From assembly GCF_001613145.1 (NCBI RefSeq), contig NZ_BDBU01000030.1, forward strand, positions 1 to 64,000: a stretch of DNA of 64,000 bases, written 5' to 3'. The stretch comes from Nocardia jejuensis NBRC 103114 (GTDB lineage: Bacteria > Actinomycetota > Actinomycetes > Mycobacteriales > Mycobacteriaceae). Positions 38,316 through 47,509 of this stretch are shown piece after piece. The translations under genes and the position numbers were made by a program. Position 1 is the first letter of the stretch, and every line of letters starts with the position of its first letter. The notes under the pieces were generated by a model. That model was given only the letters and a program-made list of their open reading frames with translations. It was not told the origin of the DNA and searched no databases.

Positions 38316-40044
38316 GCTTCACCTCCGCGTTTCCCATTTGTACATCGACTTTCAGGTTCAGGACCGGGCCGGTGGCCGGGCCGGACATGCCGCTCACGCA
38401 GTTCGAGTCGCCCATCCGCACGTGGCAGGTGGTGTTCACCCGAAGGTCCGGGGGGAGAACGACTTTCGCTTCACCCATATTGACCGACACCGCGACCGCG
38501 TGATCCTCGGTCAGGGCGAGCCTGCTCAGATCGAGCGTGGCCGAGCCCATGGACACGTGGTAGTCCGGCTTCAGATCGGCGGCCGTGGCGGCGGACCAGG
38601 TCTGATCACCCATCGCGCCCTCGTCGAACTCGATCGGGCCGATCAGCGAGGCCAGGATGACGAACCCCGCCAGCGGGGCCAGGATCACCATGAGTCCGTA
38701 CCCGCGACGCAGGAACGCGCCGAGGATCAGGCCGAAGGCGATCACCGCCAGGGCGGCCGCACCGATTCGGGCGGGAGTCATCCACTCGACTCCGGAGGCG
38801 GCCACCGAACCGGCCGCCGCGGCCACGAGCAGGGCCGTGCCGATGAACACCGGAGTGAAGCGGGAGCGCGGACGCTGCGGGGGAGCCTGCACCGGAAGTG
38901 CCGCGGAGGCAGTGGGTTCGGGCAGATCCCAGGCGAGCGGGGCGACGCCGAAGGGGTCCCAGCCGGGTGGGGTCGGGCCGAAGTCGGGGGAGATGGGGGC
39001 CGGGCCGTACCCGGTGTACGCGCGGTCGCCGCTGGGCGGAATGCGGTGCAGGGTACGAGGTTCGGGGGTCCGGGGAGCGTTCGCTTCGGGTGCGGGTGGG
39101 CCGTCTGCCTTGTCGAGCGCCGTGGTGTCGGCCGGCTTGTCCGGTGCGACAGGCTCTTTGCCGTCGATCGCGGCGAGTTCGGCGGTAGCGGGGTGCTGGT
39201 CCCCGGCGTCGTCCGGTGCGGTGCGGTTCTCTCCGGGGGCTTTGTCGAGTGAGACCGGACCTGCGGCGTTCCGAGTCGAGGCGACGTCGTCCTGTGCCGC
39301 CGTGGCTTCGCGCGGCACTGCGGTGTCGGCGGGTTCGGTCTTCAGTACCGCGGTATCGGATTCCGTTGCGGCGACCGGAGTTTCGAAGGCCTCCGTCGGT
39401 GCCTCGGCGAACTGCTGCTGCTGGGCCTGCACGCTCGGGTCCGGCTCGTAGTGATCGGGGAGCTTGGTGTGCGGACCGTAGGTGTCGAACGGGCCGGTGC
39501 CCGGGTATCCGGTCCAGAACGGGTTGCTCGGGCTCGGGTAGGCGCCCTCGAGCATGCCCTCCATCGAGGGGTCGAGGTATCCGGCGGGCGGTTCGGGCTG
39601 GCGCTGGTGCAGCAGCCACCATCCGGCCAGCATGAGCGCGAAGCTGATCGCGCCGGATCCACCGAGGCCGACCCCGACCGGACCCACCGTGCTCACCGCG
39701 ATCCCCAGCGCCACCATGAGCACGATGGTCTTGGACGAACCCTGCGAGCTCTGGCCCTTGCCGAGCAGCGATTCCGCGGCCGAGCTCCGATCACCCTGCT
39801 GGGTGAACAGCAGCCACCCCAGCAGGTAGAGCACGAAGCCCGCGCCGCCGAACAGGGCCGAGACCACGAACGCGACCCGCACCACCACCGGGTCCACGTT
39901 GTAGCGACGCCCGAATCCGGCGGCGACGCCCGCGATCGGTCCGTGCTGAGGCAGTCGAACCGGCCGGGTTCGCCACATGTCGTGAATCTGATCCCCGAAG
40001 CCGGCACGGCCGGTGCCCCGGGACCAGTCGCTCGTTCTCGTCAT
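38308..40044 (-). CDS. PspC/LiaF-like membrane protein, EsrI-type
   Basis: The protein has 578 residues. N-terminal PspC domain: LPQHGPIAGVAAGFGRRYNVDPVVVRVAFVVSALFGGAGFVLYLLGWLLF. Two more helices lie about 105-145, then ~190 residues of Pro/Ala/Glu-rich linker, then three or so helices (FTPVFIGTALLVAAAAGSVAA onward), and a LiaF-like C-terminal beta domain (HVSMGSATLDLSRL, NMGEAKVVLPPDLRVNTTCHVRMGD, VQMGNAEVKRD). In C. glutamicum EsrI is such an inhibitor of the EsrSR two-component system. Matching kinase and regulator genes lie at 49094-51269. Confidence 0.85.
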   Translation of the reverse strand: MTRTSDWSRGTGRAGFGDQIHDMWRTRPVRLPQHGPIAGVAAGFGRRYNVDPVVVRVAFVVSALFGGAGFVLYLLGWLLFTQQGDRSSAAESLLGKGQSSQGSSKTIVLMVALGIAVSTVGPVGVGLGGSGAISFALMLAGWWLLHQRQPEPPAGYLDPSMEGMLEGAYPSPSNPFWTGYPGTGPFDTYGPHTKLPDHYEPDPSVQAQQQQFAEAPTEAFETPVAATESDTAVLKTEPADTAVPREATAAQDDVASTRNAAGPVSLDKAPGENRTAPDDAGDQHPATAELAAIDGKEPVAPDKPADTTALDKADGPPAPEANAPRTPEPRTLHRIPPSGDRAYTGYGPAPISPDFGPTPPGWDPFGVAPLAWDLPEPTASAALPVQAPPQRPRSRFTPVFIGTALLVAAAAGSVAASGVEWMTPARIGAAALAVIAFGLILGAFLRRGYGLMVILAPLAGFVILASLIGPIEFDEGAMGDQTWSAATAADLKPDYHVSMGSATLDLSRLALTEDHAVAVSVNMGEAKVVLPPDLRVNTTCHVRMGDSNCVSGMSGPATGPVLNLKVDVQMGNAEVKRD

Positions 40045-40125
40045 GCCACTATCGTGCGTTCCCGGGCCGCTCACTCGCATCGGGGATCACCCTGAAACCG
40101 CACCTGACATTGGGTGAGACCCGGG

Positions 40126-40767
40126 TCAGAGGGTGATGGGGTCGCCGTAGACCGCGCCGGTGCCGCCGTCGCCGTCCGCCTTGGCGGTGATCAGGGTGTA
40201 GGGACGGAGGGTGAGCGGGCCGCCGCATCCGTTGACCATGAGATGGAAGTCCTGGTTCACCAGGTAGCCGAGCGTGCCGTTGCCCGGCAGGTCCTGCTCC
40301 CCGGCAACCACGTCGACGATCTTGCCGGGGGCGATGGTGGCCAGGATCCCGACGCCGCCGTAGACGGTGGGGCCGACGGACAGGTCGACACCCGCGTGCG
40401 GGCCGTACTCGTCGGCCCCCACGTGGAAGGTGGCCCCCGGGTTCGGGTCCAGCTCCGGATCGATGTTCAGCTTGGCGTCGATATCCACCTGGCACGCCAC
40501 GTAGTACCCGGTCTTCAACTTGCCGGTGGCGCCGGCGGGTATCTGCCCGTAGGAGGTGTTGTCCAGGAACACTTCCCGATTGGTCGGCATCCCGTTCAAC
40601 GACGGCACCGGTCGATAGTTCAGATCCCGGCTCCCCACCGTGAACGCGAAACCCGTTGGCGTCGAATAGGTCCTCTCGTGCGGCACCGCCGCCGCCCCGG
40701 CCTGCGCGGCCGTCAATACATACCCGACCGCCGCCATGACAGCGATCGGCACCCGTGTGCGAAACAT
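40126..40767 (-). CDS. MspA family porin (first copy)
   Basis: A 213-residue precursor with signal peptide (MFRTRVPIAVMAAVGYVLTAAQAGAAA). The mature part has LNGMPTNREVFLDNTSYG, LKTGYYVACQVDID, beta-rich GADEYGPHAGVDLSVGPTVYGGVGILATIAPGKI and the MspA-type end CGGPLTLRPYTLITAKADGDGGTGAVYGDPITL. MspA porins form octameric channels in the mycolic-acid outer membrane. ATG 40767 has GGGGAG-AAGG upstream. Its similarity to the copy at 45163-45810 indicates duplication. Confidence 0.88.
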   Translation of the reverse strand: MFRTRVPIAVMAAVGYVLTAAQAGAAAVPHERTYSTPTGFAFTVGSRDLNYRPVPSLNGMPTNREVFLDNTSYGQIPAGATGKLKTGYYVACQVDIDAKLNIDPELDPNPGATFHVGADEYGPHAGVDLSVGPTVYGGVGILATIAPGKIVDVVAGEQDLPGNGTLGYLVNQDFHLMVNGCGGPLTLRPYTLITAKADGDGGTGAVYGDPITL

Positions 40768-40897
40768 CCTTCTCCCCGAATCCGGCCGTGCGTGCTGCGG
40801 CGCGCCCTGCGGCCGAAGTCGATCTTCGACGCCGAAACTTCGGGGCCGCTGCGGGTTTCCTGGGAGTTGACTGTGCGGTCGCGCGGCGTCGGCGGTT

Positions 40898-43800
40898 TCA
40901 CTCGCACGGCGGCCGGTAGTCCACCTCTGGCAGATACCGCCGCCACAACTCGGGCGTCCACATCTTTCCGGTGATCGCGCAGATCCGATCGATCGCATGC
41001 TGTTCATCCAAGTCCCACAGGCGGATCATTCCGTCGGACCCGCCGCCGGCGAGGAGTCGACCGCTGGGATGAAACAGGACGGTCGAGCTCGCGCTTCCGG
41101 TCTCCTGGATCGCTCCGTCTTTTCGTTCGGGTCGAGTGCGATCGGAGAAGTCCCAGAGCTGCACCGCCCCATCGACACTCGATGTCAGCATGGTCTTTCC
41201 GTCCTGCGAGAAATCCACCGAGCCGACGGAGAGGTCGTGTGCGGTGATCGGGCTCCCGAGGGCTTCGGTCTTCCCTGGATCACTGATATCCCAGACTTCG
41301 ATGTTCCCGTAGTTCGCGATGACCATGGTGCGTCGATCCGGAGTGAAGTAGGCGTTCATCTGCCCGGCCTCGTCGGAGTCGTTCCGTAGTACCTCACCTG
41401 TCCGTCGTGGATTGGTCGTATCGCTGATGTCCCAGCGGCTGACGACGAGACTTCCGGACTCGTCGCCGCCCCAGTTTCGCTGCTGGACAAGCAGTGTCGT
41501 GTCGTCTTTGCCGAAAGCCACCTGTGTCAATGTGGTCGGCTCTTTCGCGAAGCCGGGGCCGATGGGCCTCGGACGTGTGCGATCGGAGAGGTCCCAGAGT
41601 CGAATGGTCCGGTCTATGTCGAGTGTCGCGAGTATTCGCCAGTCCGAGCTGAAGCTCAGGCTTTGCGCCGGCCCGAGGCTCGGGGTCCAGTCGGCGAGAA
41701 GGTGTATGCGTGCGGGGTCCGACAGATCCAAGGCGAGCGTTGTCATCGATCCCGGCCATTCGTCGGTATCGGTGGTGGTGATCACCAAGGTGTTCCCGTC
41801 CGGAGACAGGTGCGCGCCGTAGAACAGCGGCGGCAGTCGGAACTCTCCTGTTCGGTTCGGCGATAGTCGGTTTCGGATATCCCAGACCGCGATCCTGCCG
41901 TCACCGGACACGGTCACCATCCGATTACCCGTGGCATCGAAAGTGGGCGCCGTGACATACCCGGCTTGTTTGGTGAGCACCGATGGTGGTGGCGACCAGG
42001 TTCGGATTTCGCCGCCGGCGCTGCCCTCGAGCAATGCGCGCCCATCAGAGGTGAACACGAAGTCCCCCATGCTTCCACCGCACGGAGTAGTGGCACGGCC
42101 GATGCGGCAGAGGGTCTTCCCCGAGGAGAGCTCGTTCGTCATAAGACCTGGACTCGACGGTTCTGTTACGTTCCACATCCCGATCCCGTCGGCCGTGGCG
42201 GCCGCGAGTATGCGGCTGTCCGGGCTGAATGCCAGAGAGCCTTGGACAAATCCGGCCTCCGACACCGTCCCGCTCCTGTGTGCGTGCACGGGGTCGGATA
42301 TCTCCCACAATTGGACCATGGTTGTGCCGTTGAGCGAGCGAGCCGTTTCGTTCGCGGCGCCCACGGCTAGGGTCCTGCCATCAGGGCTGAAGGCGATACT
42401 GTTGATCGAGACCTCGGGAGTTTCGAGGCGATCCATGAGAACCGTGATCACAGAGCCGTCGCTCGCCAGGCGAAGCAACTGCACCGATTCCGTCACATGA
42501 TCGGAATCGAGGCCGGCATCACGCGAGATCGCCAGGATCCGGCCGTCGGAGCTGACCGCGAGATGCGGTGGTGTGGTCATCTTTCGCGTACTCATGCCGG
42601 GATAGATCACGTATGGGGCGAGTGCTCTCGGAGCACCGAGGTCGCTCAGACTCCACGGGATGAGCCGGTCGATTTCCACGACAATGAGGGTCCGGCCGTC
42701 GCCCGCGAACTGGAGATCAAGTGCTTCGTCGCCGACGGTATGCGGCAGGCTCGTCAGCTGACGTGGGGTGGCCGGTACTCGCAGGTCCCAGATCCGGATA
42801 TCGCCCCCGCCCGAACTTGTGGCCATCAGGTCACCTGTGGCGTTGATCGCTACTTTGGTAATACCGTTGATCGGGTCGCCCAGTTGGCGCGGGTGCAGTG
42901 CTTCGGCGACGTCCCACAGCTTCAGTTCCCGGTCCCAGCTGAGCGATGCCAGTAGGTCGCCTTTTCCGCGAGCCACCGCTCGTATCCCGTTGGAGTGGGC
43001 TGGATTGGCAGCTGCGAGAGGCATGTTCTGCGTCCGCAGCACCCGAGTGTTCGCGTCGGAATTCTCCGGACGCAGTTGGTGCGCGATGAGGTAGAGCTGC
43101 GCTGCCAGTGACGGGTTGCTGTGCGCTAGCCCGTCGGCTTCGGCGAGAACGGCGTTGAACCGGCTGTCGTCGCGTTGCCGGTCGGTGATCCGGACCTGGG
43201 AGTACACGGCGAACCCGAGCACGAGCAGTGCCACTCCCAGCAGCGCCAGCATCGCTTTGGCGCGTGATGAACGCCGCCGGGTGCGGTTTCTGGTGGTGGT
43301 AGAGGCCGTGAGGAACGCTGCGGCGAGCGGTCCGACCGGAGTCGACCTCGCATGTTCACGGGCGTTGCGTAGGCGTGTGCCGCGGTACAGCAGTGAGTGA
43401 TCTCGTTCCTGGGCAGCCCATTCCGCCGCGTCGGCCTCCAGACGCTGGCGAACCAGGTAGCCGACCCTGTCCTCGTCGATCCAATGGCGCAGGCGCGGCC
43501 AGGCGGTGAGGACGACTTCGTGGGTGAGGCTGACGGTGTCGGCGTCGAGGGTGATCAGCCGGGTACGGGACAGCAGTTCCAGCGCGGCGTCGGCATCCTG
43601 GTGGTCCTCGACGCGTCCGAGCAGCTCGTGGCGCTGACCGGTGCGGCGGGTATCGCGGGCGTCCTGGCCCACCGTGACCAGGGCGAGCAGGATGACTTCG
43701 GCGGCCTGCTGCTGTGCGGAAGTCAGTTCGTTCCAGGCATATTCGGCGGTTTCGGCGACGGAGCCGACCACGCCTCCCGCCTTGCGGTAGCCCGCGGTGG

Positions 43801-45028
43801 TGAGTCGGCGGCCTTCGCGGTGCTGCCAGGTGGCGGACATGACGTGCGAGAGCAGGGGGAGGGCCCCCGGGTCGTAGCTGCGGCGGCCGTAATGGTCGCC
43901 CGCGCCGCAGAGTTCGGTGATGACCAGTTCTTCGAGGCCGGGCTCGAGCTCCAGGCCCGCCGCGCGGGCGGGTCCGGAGATCGCCTGTGCGAGTTCGTCC
44001 ATGCGCATGGGGCCCAGCAGGTAGCTGCGCTGTTCGAGGGTGCGCTGCAGGACGAGGTAGTTGAGGCAGTGGGCGTAGAAGTCGGCGCGCAGGGCGATCA
44101 CCACGGCGAGGGGATCGTCCGCGCGGGTGGCGCATCGGTCCAGGGTGGCGAGGAATTCTTCGCGCTCGTGCTCATCGGCGCAGGTGGTGAACAGTTCCTC
44201 GAACTGATCGATGATCAGTAATCGACGCCTGCCCTCGACACGCGGAGCCAGACCGTCGGCGATTCCAGCGCCCCGTGACGTGTCGTCGGCGGCCACGTCG
44301 TGTGCTGTTCGATCGTCCGGTCCTGTTCGACCATCGCATGCGGTTCGTTCTGCTCGATCGGGCTGCGAAAGGACATCCGGCGCTGATTCCGCTGTGGTGG
44401 AACGTGATCCGATGGCGGTGTGCAAGGCGGTGAGGGGATGGGCTCCCGGTGCGAAGGTGGTGATCTCCCAGTCGGGCAGGGCGGGGACGAGGCCCGCGGC
44501 CAAGAGGGACGACTTGCCCGCTCCGGAGGCTCCGATCACGGCGACCATGCCGGTGGCCTCGCGGAGAAGGGTGATGAGTTCGGTGGTGGAGCGGGTGCGG
44601 CCGAAGAAGAGCGCGTGGTTCTCGGGGCGGTAGGAGGTGAGACCCAGGTAGGGGCAGGCGGATTCGGTATCGTCCTCGGGGTTCCAGGTGGTGGCGGTGT
44701 GCCAGAGGCGTTGCCACTGCTTGGGGTCCGCGAGCGTGTGGGGGAGCGGGGCGCCCCTCTTGCGGGCCAGTTCCACCAGCGTGAGGACGACGGGGAGCAG
44801 GGATTCGAAGCGGGCCGGGACGTTTCGGCCCGCTTTCCAGTCGCTGATGCGCTGGGCGGAGGCGCCGCCGGGGCGGTTGCCCTGAGCGGCGCGCATTCGG
44901 GTGTCGGCGGCGGTGGCGACGCGGCGCAGGGTCGGATTGCCCGCCGCCTCATAGAGTTCGGCGAACCGTTGCGCGAAAAGCGCTCGCGGCGAACGAGTGT
45001 GATCGTCCGTGATGGTGTGTTCGGTCAT
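40898..45028 (-). CDS. STAND NTPase with N-terminal HTH-like domain, membrane helix and WD40 repeats
   Basis: The protein has 1376 residues. Residues 15-90 resemble an XRE-like helix-turn-helix segment (QRISDWKAGRNVPARFESLLPVVLTL). An nSTAND1-type NTPase follows: CPYLGLTSYRPENHALFFGR, Walker A GASGAGKSS (166-174), Walker B LLIIDQFEEL (270-279), and YDPGALPLLSHVMSATW. A membrane helix lies at about 591-610. The rest holds a dozen or so WD40 repeats (LWDVAEA, IWDLRVP, LWEISDP, VWDISDP, LWDFSDR, LWDLDEQ), ending YLPEVDYRPPC. STAND proteins oligomerise on ligand sensing; the ligand here is unknown. MspA porin genes flank it. ATG 45028 is chosen; the frame stays open to 45910 by chance. Confidence 0.88.
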   Translation of the reverse strand: MTEHTITDDHTRSPRALFAQRFAELYEAAGNPTLRRVATAADTRMRAAQGNRPGGASAQRISDWKAGRNVPARFESLLPVVLTLVELARKRGAPLPHTLADPKQWQRLWHTATTWNPEDDTESACPYLGLTSYRPENHALFFGRTRSTTELITLLREATGMVAVIGASGAGKSSLLAAGLVPALPDWEITTFAPGAHPLTALHTAIGSRSTTAESAPDVLSQPDRAERTACDGRTGPDDRTAHDVAADDTSRGAGIADGLAPRVEGRRRLLIIDQFEELFTTCADEHEREEFLATLDRCATRADDPLAVVIALRADFYAHCLNYLVLQRTLEQRSYLLGPMRMDELAQAISGPARAAGLELEPGLEELVITELCGAGDHYGRRSYDPGALPLLSHVMSATWQHREGRRLTTAGYRKAGGVVGSVAETAEYAWNELTSAQQQAAEVILLALVTVGQDARDTRRTGQRHELLGRVEDHQDADAALELLSRTRLITLDADTVSLTHEVVLTAWPRLRHWIDEDRVGYLVRQRLEADAAEWAAQERDHSLLYRGTRLRNAREHARSTPVGPLAAAFLTASTTTRNRTRRRSSRAKAMLALLGVALLVLGFAVYSQVRITDRQRDDSRFNAVLAEADGLAHSNPSLAAQLYLIAHQLRPENSDANTRVLRTQNMPLAAANPAHSNGIRAVARGKGDLLASLSWDRELKLWDVAEALHPRQLGDPINGITKVAINATGDLMATSSGGGDIRIWDLRVPATPRQLTSLPHTVGDEALDLQFAGDGRTLIVVEIDRLIPWSLSDLGAPRALAPYVIYPGMSTRKMTTPPHLAVSSDGRILAISRDAGLDSDHVTESVQLLRLASDGSVITVLMDRLETPEVSINSIAFSPDGRTLAVGAANETARSLNGTTMVQLWEISDPVHAHRSGTVSEAGFVQGSLAFSPDSRILAAATADGIGMWNVTEPSSPGLMTNELSSGKTLCRIGRATTPCGGSMGDFVFTSDGRALLEGSAGGEIRTWSPPPSVLTKQAGYVTAPTFDATGNRMVTVSGDGRIAVWDIRNRLSPNRTGEFRLPPLFYGAHLSPDGNTLVITTTDTDEWPGSMTTLALDLSDPARIHLLADWTPSLGPAQSLSFSSDWRILATLDIDRTIRLWDLSDRTRPRPIGPGFAKEPTTLTQVAFGKDDTTLLVQQRNWGGDESGSLVVSRWDISDTTNPRRTGEVLRNDSDEAGQMNAYFTPDRRTMVIANYGNIEVWDISDPGKTEALGSPITAHDLSVGSVDFSQDGKTMLTSSVDGAVQLWDFSDRTRPERKDGAIQETGSASSTVLFHPSGRLLAGGGSDGMIRLWDLDEQHAIDRICAITGKMWTPELWRRYLPEVDYRPPCE

Positions 45029-45102
45029 CACAGAGTCCCCGACATGCGGTCTATCCCCCAGAGCATGTCGCAAATTTATCGGCCCGCCCTGTGAATTGCC
45101 GA

Positions 45103-45133
45103 AGCGGCGGCTGAACGAATCACTCAGCCGCCG
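45103..45133 (-). terminator. Hairpin between the second porin gene and the STAND gene
   Basis: GCGGCGGCTGA (45103-45113) pairs perfectly with TCAGCCGCCGC (45123-45133), 9-base loop, 30 bases after the porin stop. It suggests that the porin and STAND genes are separate transcription units. Confidence 0.7.
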
Positions 45134-45162
45134 CAGGACATCGGGCCGCCGGTCCGGACGGA

Positions 45163-45810
45163 TCACAGGTTGATCGGGTCGCCGATGACCCAGCTCGCCG
45201 CGTCCGCCTCGGGTGAGGTGGCCTCGATGATGGTGTAGGCCTGCACCGTCAGCGGTCCGCCGCAGCCCTCCACGGTCAGGCGATAGTCGCTGCTGACCAC
45301 GTAGCCGGTGCCGCCGGCGGGAATCTGCTTCTCGGCCAGGCTGATGTCCTTGATCTTGCCCGGTGCGATCGACAGATCGAAGCCGATGCTGCCGCCGATC
45401 GTCGGGCTGATATCGGCACTCGCGGTGGGGGTCACACCGAGCGACCCCACCCCGACGCCCACCGAGGCGCCGATGTCGATCCCGGCGCTGCCCTCGATGG
45501 TGAAGCTGACATCCAGGTCGACCGCGCACGCCACGAAGTACCCGGTCCTGATCGTGCCGGTGCCACCTGCCACCCGGCCGTAGGACGTGTTGTCCAGGTA
45601 CACCTCTCGGCTCGTGGGCATGCCGTTCAAGGGAGCCACCGGCCGAAAGGCGTTGTCCTGGTGCCCGACCGTGACCGACATGCCGTTGGGTGCGACGGTC
45701 GTCTTCTCGTGCGGCGCCATCGCCCCGGCCTGTGCGGTGCTCGCCATCGGACCACCCAGCAGCAGGCCCGCGGCGGTGGCGGCGGCGGTGAACGCGGTCT
45801 TGATCATCAT
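45163..45810 (-). CDS. MspA family porin (second copy)
   Basis: A 215-residue precursor with signal peptide (AAATAAGLLLGGPMASTAQAGA). It shares PHEKT, LNGMPTSREVYLDNTSYGRV, TGYFVACAVDLD and CGGPLTVQAYTIIEA...VIGDPINL with the first copy. It has an extra Gly-rich stretch (IDIGASVGVGVGSLGVTPTASADISPTIGG) in the barrel region. GGGGAGA precedes the ATG. A role as outer-membrane channel is inferred from the family. Confidence 0.88.
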   Translation of the reverse strand: MMIKTAFTAAATAAGLLLGGPMASTAQAGAMAPHEKTTVAPNGMSVTVGHQDNAFRPVAPLNGMPTSREVYLDNTSYGRVAGGTGTIRTGYFVACAVDLDVSFTIEGSAGIDIGASVGVGVGSLGVTPTASADISPTIGGSIGFDLSIAPGKIKDISLAEKQIPAGGTGYVVSSDYRLTVEGCGGPLTVQAYTIIEATSPEADAASWVIGDPINL

Positions 45811-46215
45811 GTGGTTTCTCCCCGGAACTGAATGCGATCGCCGGTAGCGGTCGCGGTGTGGGCTGTTCGCCCTCCGAGCCGTTCCCCCGGCCCGGTTCGG
45901 ACCCGATCACTGCAGGACCCGGTGCCCGGAGGCTCGATGGCCTCGAGAAGAAACGTAGGCAGCCGGACCGGTTGCGGCCGAGGAACTTTCGGTGCGGCCA
46001 GCGCGAAAGTCCAGGTCAACCAGGTCGGCGTGGTTTGCCGGTCCGGTCAGGCGGTCATGGACGATGCTGCGAGCCTCGTCCGGCCAGGACAAGGGATATG
46101 AGCACGACGAAGCCGAGCGACCGTGCTCCGATACTCGCGCCTGAATCGGCGACGACCAGCGAAATGCCTGATCTCTACCGGTTTTCTGTCCGGACCGGAC
46201 AGCCGGGCAGTGGGT
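45811..46215. promoter_or_regulatory. Intergenic region upstream of the second porin
   Basis: 405 bases without a supported gene. It should hold the promoter of the porin at 45810. A palindrome, CTGTCCGG-A-CCGGACAG, lies at 46186-46202, just after the PucR stop. Confidence 0.5.
46186..46202. promoter_or_regulatory. Palindrome CTGTCCGG-A-CCGGACAG
   Basis: Perfect 8-bp arms around one base. Too tight to be a hairpin loop, so a dimeric regulator site is possible. It shares the TGTCCG half-site with the palindrome at 52669-52682. Confidence 0.4.
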
Positions 46216-47421
46216 TCAGGCGCGGAATGACTTGGCGCGCAACCGTCGTGCGACCCGCGCCGCCATCAGCGTGGAGATCCCGGCCGGATCCTGGGGGTCG
46301 TATCCGGTGAGGTCGGTGATGCGGGAGAGCCGGTAGGTCACCGTGTTCCGGTGGATGAACAGTGCCCGCGCGACCGCGTTGTGGTTGAACTGACTGTCGA
46401 TGTAGGCATCGAGAGTCTTGGTGAGCAGCGGCTGTTCGTCGATCGGGTCCAGCAGCGCGGCCAGGCTCGGCAGCGCTGTCTCGGCCGTGGCGATGGCGTA
46501 CTCGAACATCATGTCGGTTCGGCCGCAGACGATTTCGGGGCGGCCGAGGCAGCGCGCCGTCTCGGCCACGATGCGCGCTTCGGCCCAGGCCTCCGGAATC
46601 GCGGCATGGGTCGGTGCGGGCGCGATGCCGATCCAGACCTGCGGATGCGGATCGGCCGGGCGCAGGGCGAGCCGGGAGGTCAGCGCGCGCACCGGATCGG
46701 CCTCGTCGCCGGGGCGCGGCGGGACCAGGGCGGTCCAGCCGCCGCTGTCACGATGCAGCAGCGCGCCGGGCAGGCCGGCCAGCCGGGTGCGCAGCGCGGT
46801 CAGGGTGCCGGGGGAGGGTTCACCCAGGCGCATGACCACGATCAGGAAGCTGTCGGCGACCGGAGTGTCGAGGTCGCGGGCCCAGCCCTCGGGATTGCGC
46901 CCGGCGAGCAGGTCCGCGGCGATCTCGCTCTGGCGCTCGAGCATGTCCCAGCGCGGCTGGCGGGCGTCCTCCACGAGCGCGATGGTGATCCGCACCAGCA
47001 CCAGACTGGTGTAGTTGGTGACCCGGTGGCCGAAGTCCGGGATGAGTTCGAACTCGTCCGGCCCCAGATTGGGAATGAGCTGCGCCCAGAAGAACGAGAT
47101 GCCGATGCGGTAGTTCGTGAGCACCTCCTCGATCGGCATCCCGTCGTCGACCAGGCGCACCGCGCGTTCGACGAGCGGCGCGGTGTCCTGCTCGGAGGGT
47201 TCGACGCCATCACCGGCGTAGCGGAAGAACAGTGCCAGGTTCAGTTCCGCACTCGGCACGAAGTCCGCGTCCCGCATGGAACGCGGCAGCGCGTCGTAGG
47301 GCGGCGCGTCCACGCTGAACCGACTCACCAGGGCCAGCGCCCCGGACCGCATGCGGTCGATCGCCCTGTGCCAGCGCTCATCGTGGGCGCGATCGATTCC
47401 GGTGAGGGAGATGTGCGTCAT
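46216..47421 (-). CDS. PucR/CdaR-type transcriptional regulator
   Basis: The protein has 401 residues. The C-terminus has the PucR-type HTH: LLTKTLDAYIDSQFNHNAVARALFIHRNTVTYRLSRITDLTGYDPQDPAGISTLMAA. The central part has a GGDEF-like CdaR region (SFLIVVMRLG, GGWTALVPP, VWIGIAPAPTHAAIPEAWAEARIV). The N-terminus is helical (RsbT/RisR-like co-sensor, not certain). Such proteins often control neighbouring genes; the porins and the lipase are candidates. ATG 47421. Confidence 0.9.
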   Translation of the reverse strand: MTHISLTGIDRAHDERWHRAIDRMRSGALALVSRFSVDAPPYDALPRSMRDADFVPSAELNLALFFRYAGDGVEPSEQDTAPLVERAVRLVDDGMPIEEVLTNYRIGISFFWAQLIPNLGPDEFELIPDFGHRVTNYTSLVLVRITIALVEDARQPRWDMLERQSEIAADLLAGRNPEGWARDLDTPVADSFLIVVMRLGEPSPGTLTALRTRLAGLPGALLHRDSGGWTALVPPRPGDEADPVRALTSRLALRPADPHPQVWIGIAPAPTHAAIPEAWAEARIVAETARCLGRPEIVCGRTDMMFEYAIATAETALPSLAALLDPIDEQPLLTKTLDAYIDSQFNHNAVARALFIHRNTVTYRLSRITDLTGYDPQDPAGISTLMAARVARRLRAKSFRA

Positions 47422-47470
47422 CGGACATCCGCCTTTCCTGCGACGTTGCAGCTCACCCTAGGTGAGAGTG

Positions 47471-47502
47471 ACCCGACGGCAGGCGTGGTGCCGCCGTCGG
47501 GT
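47471..47502 (-). terminator. Hairpin after the secreted lipase gene
   Basis: ACCCGACGGC (47471-47480) pairs with GCCGTCGGGT (47493-47502), with a further GGC/GCC pairing inside past one bulged base. It lies just after the lipase stop at 47510. Confidence 0.65.
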
Positions 47503-47509
47503 GTCGAGA

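Noticed and set aside
45029-45910. Possible 294-residue N-terminal extension of the STAND protein
   Set aside because: The extension is Arg-rich, antisense-like and lies over the second porin gene in another frame; the HTH-like domain starts just after ATG 45028.
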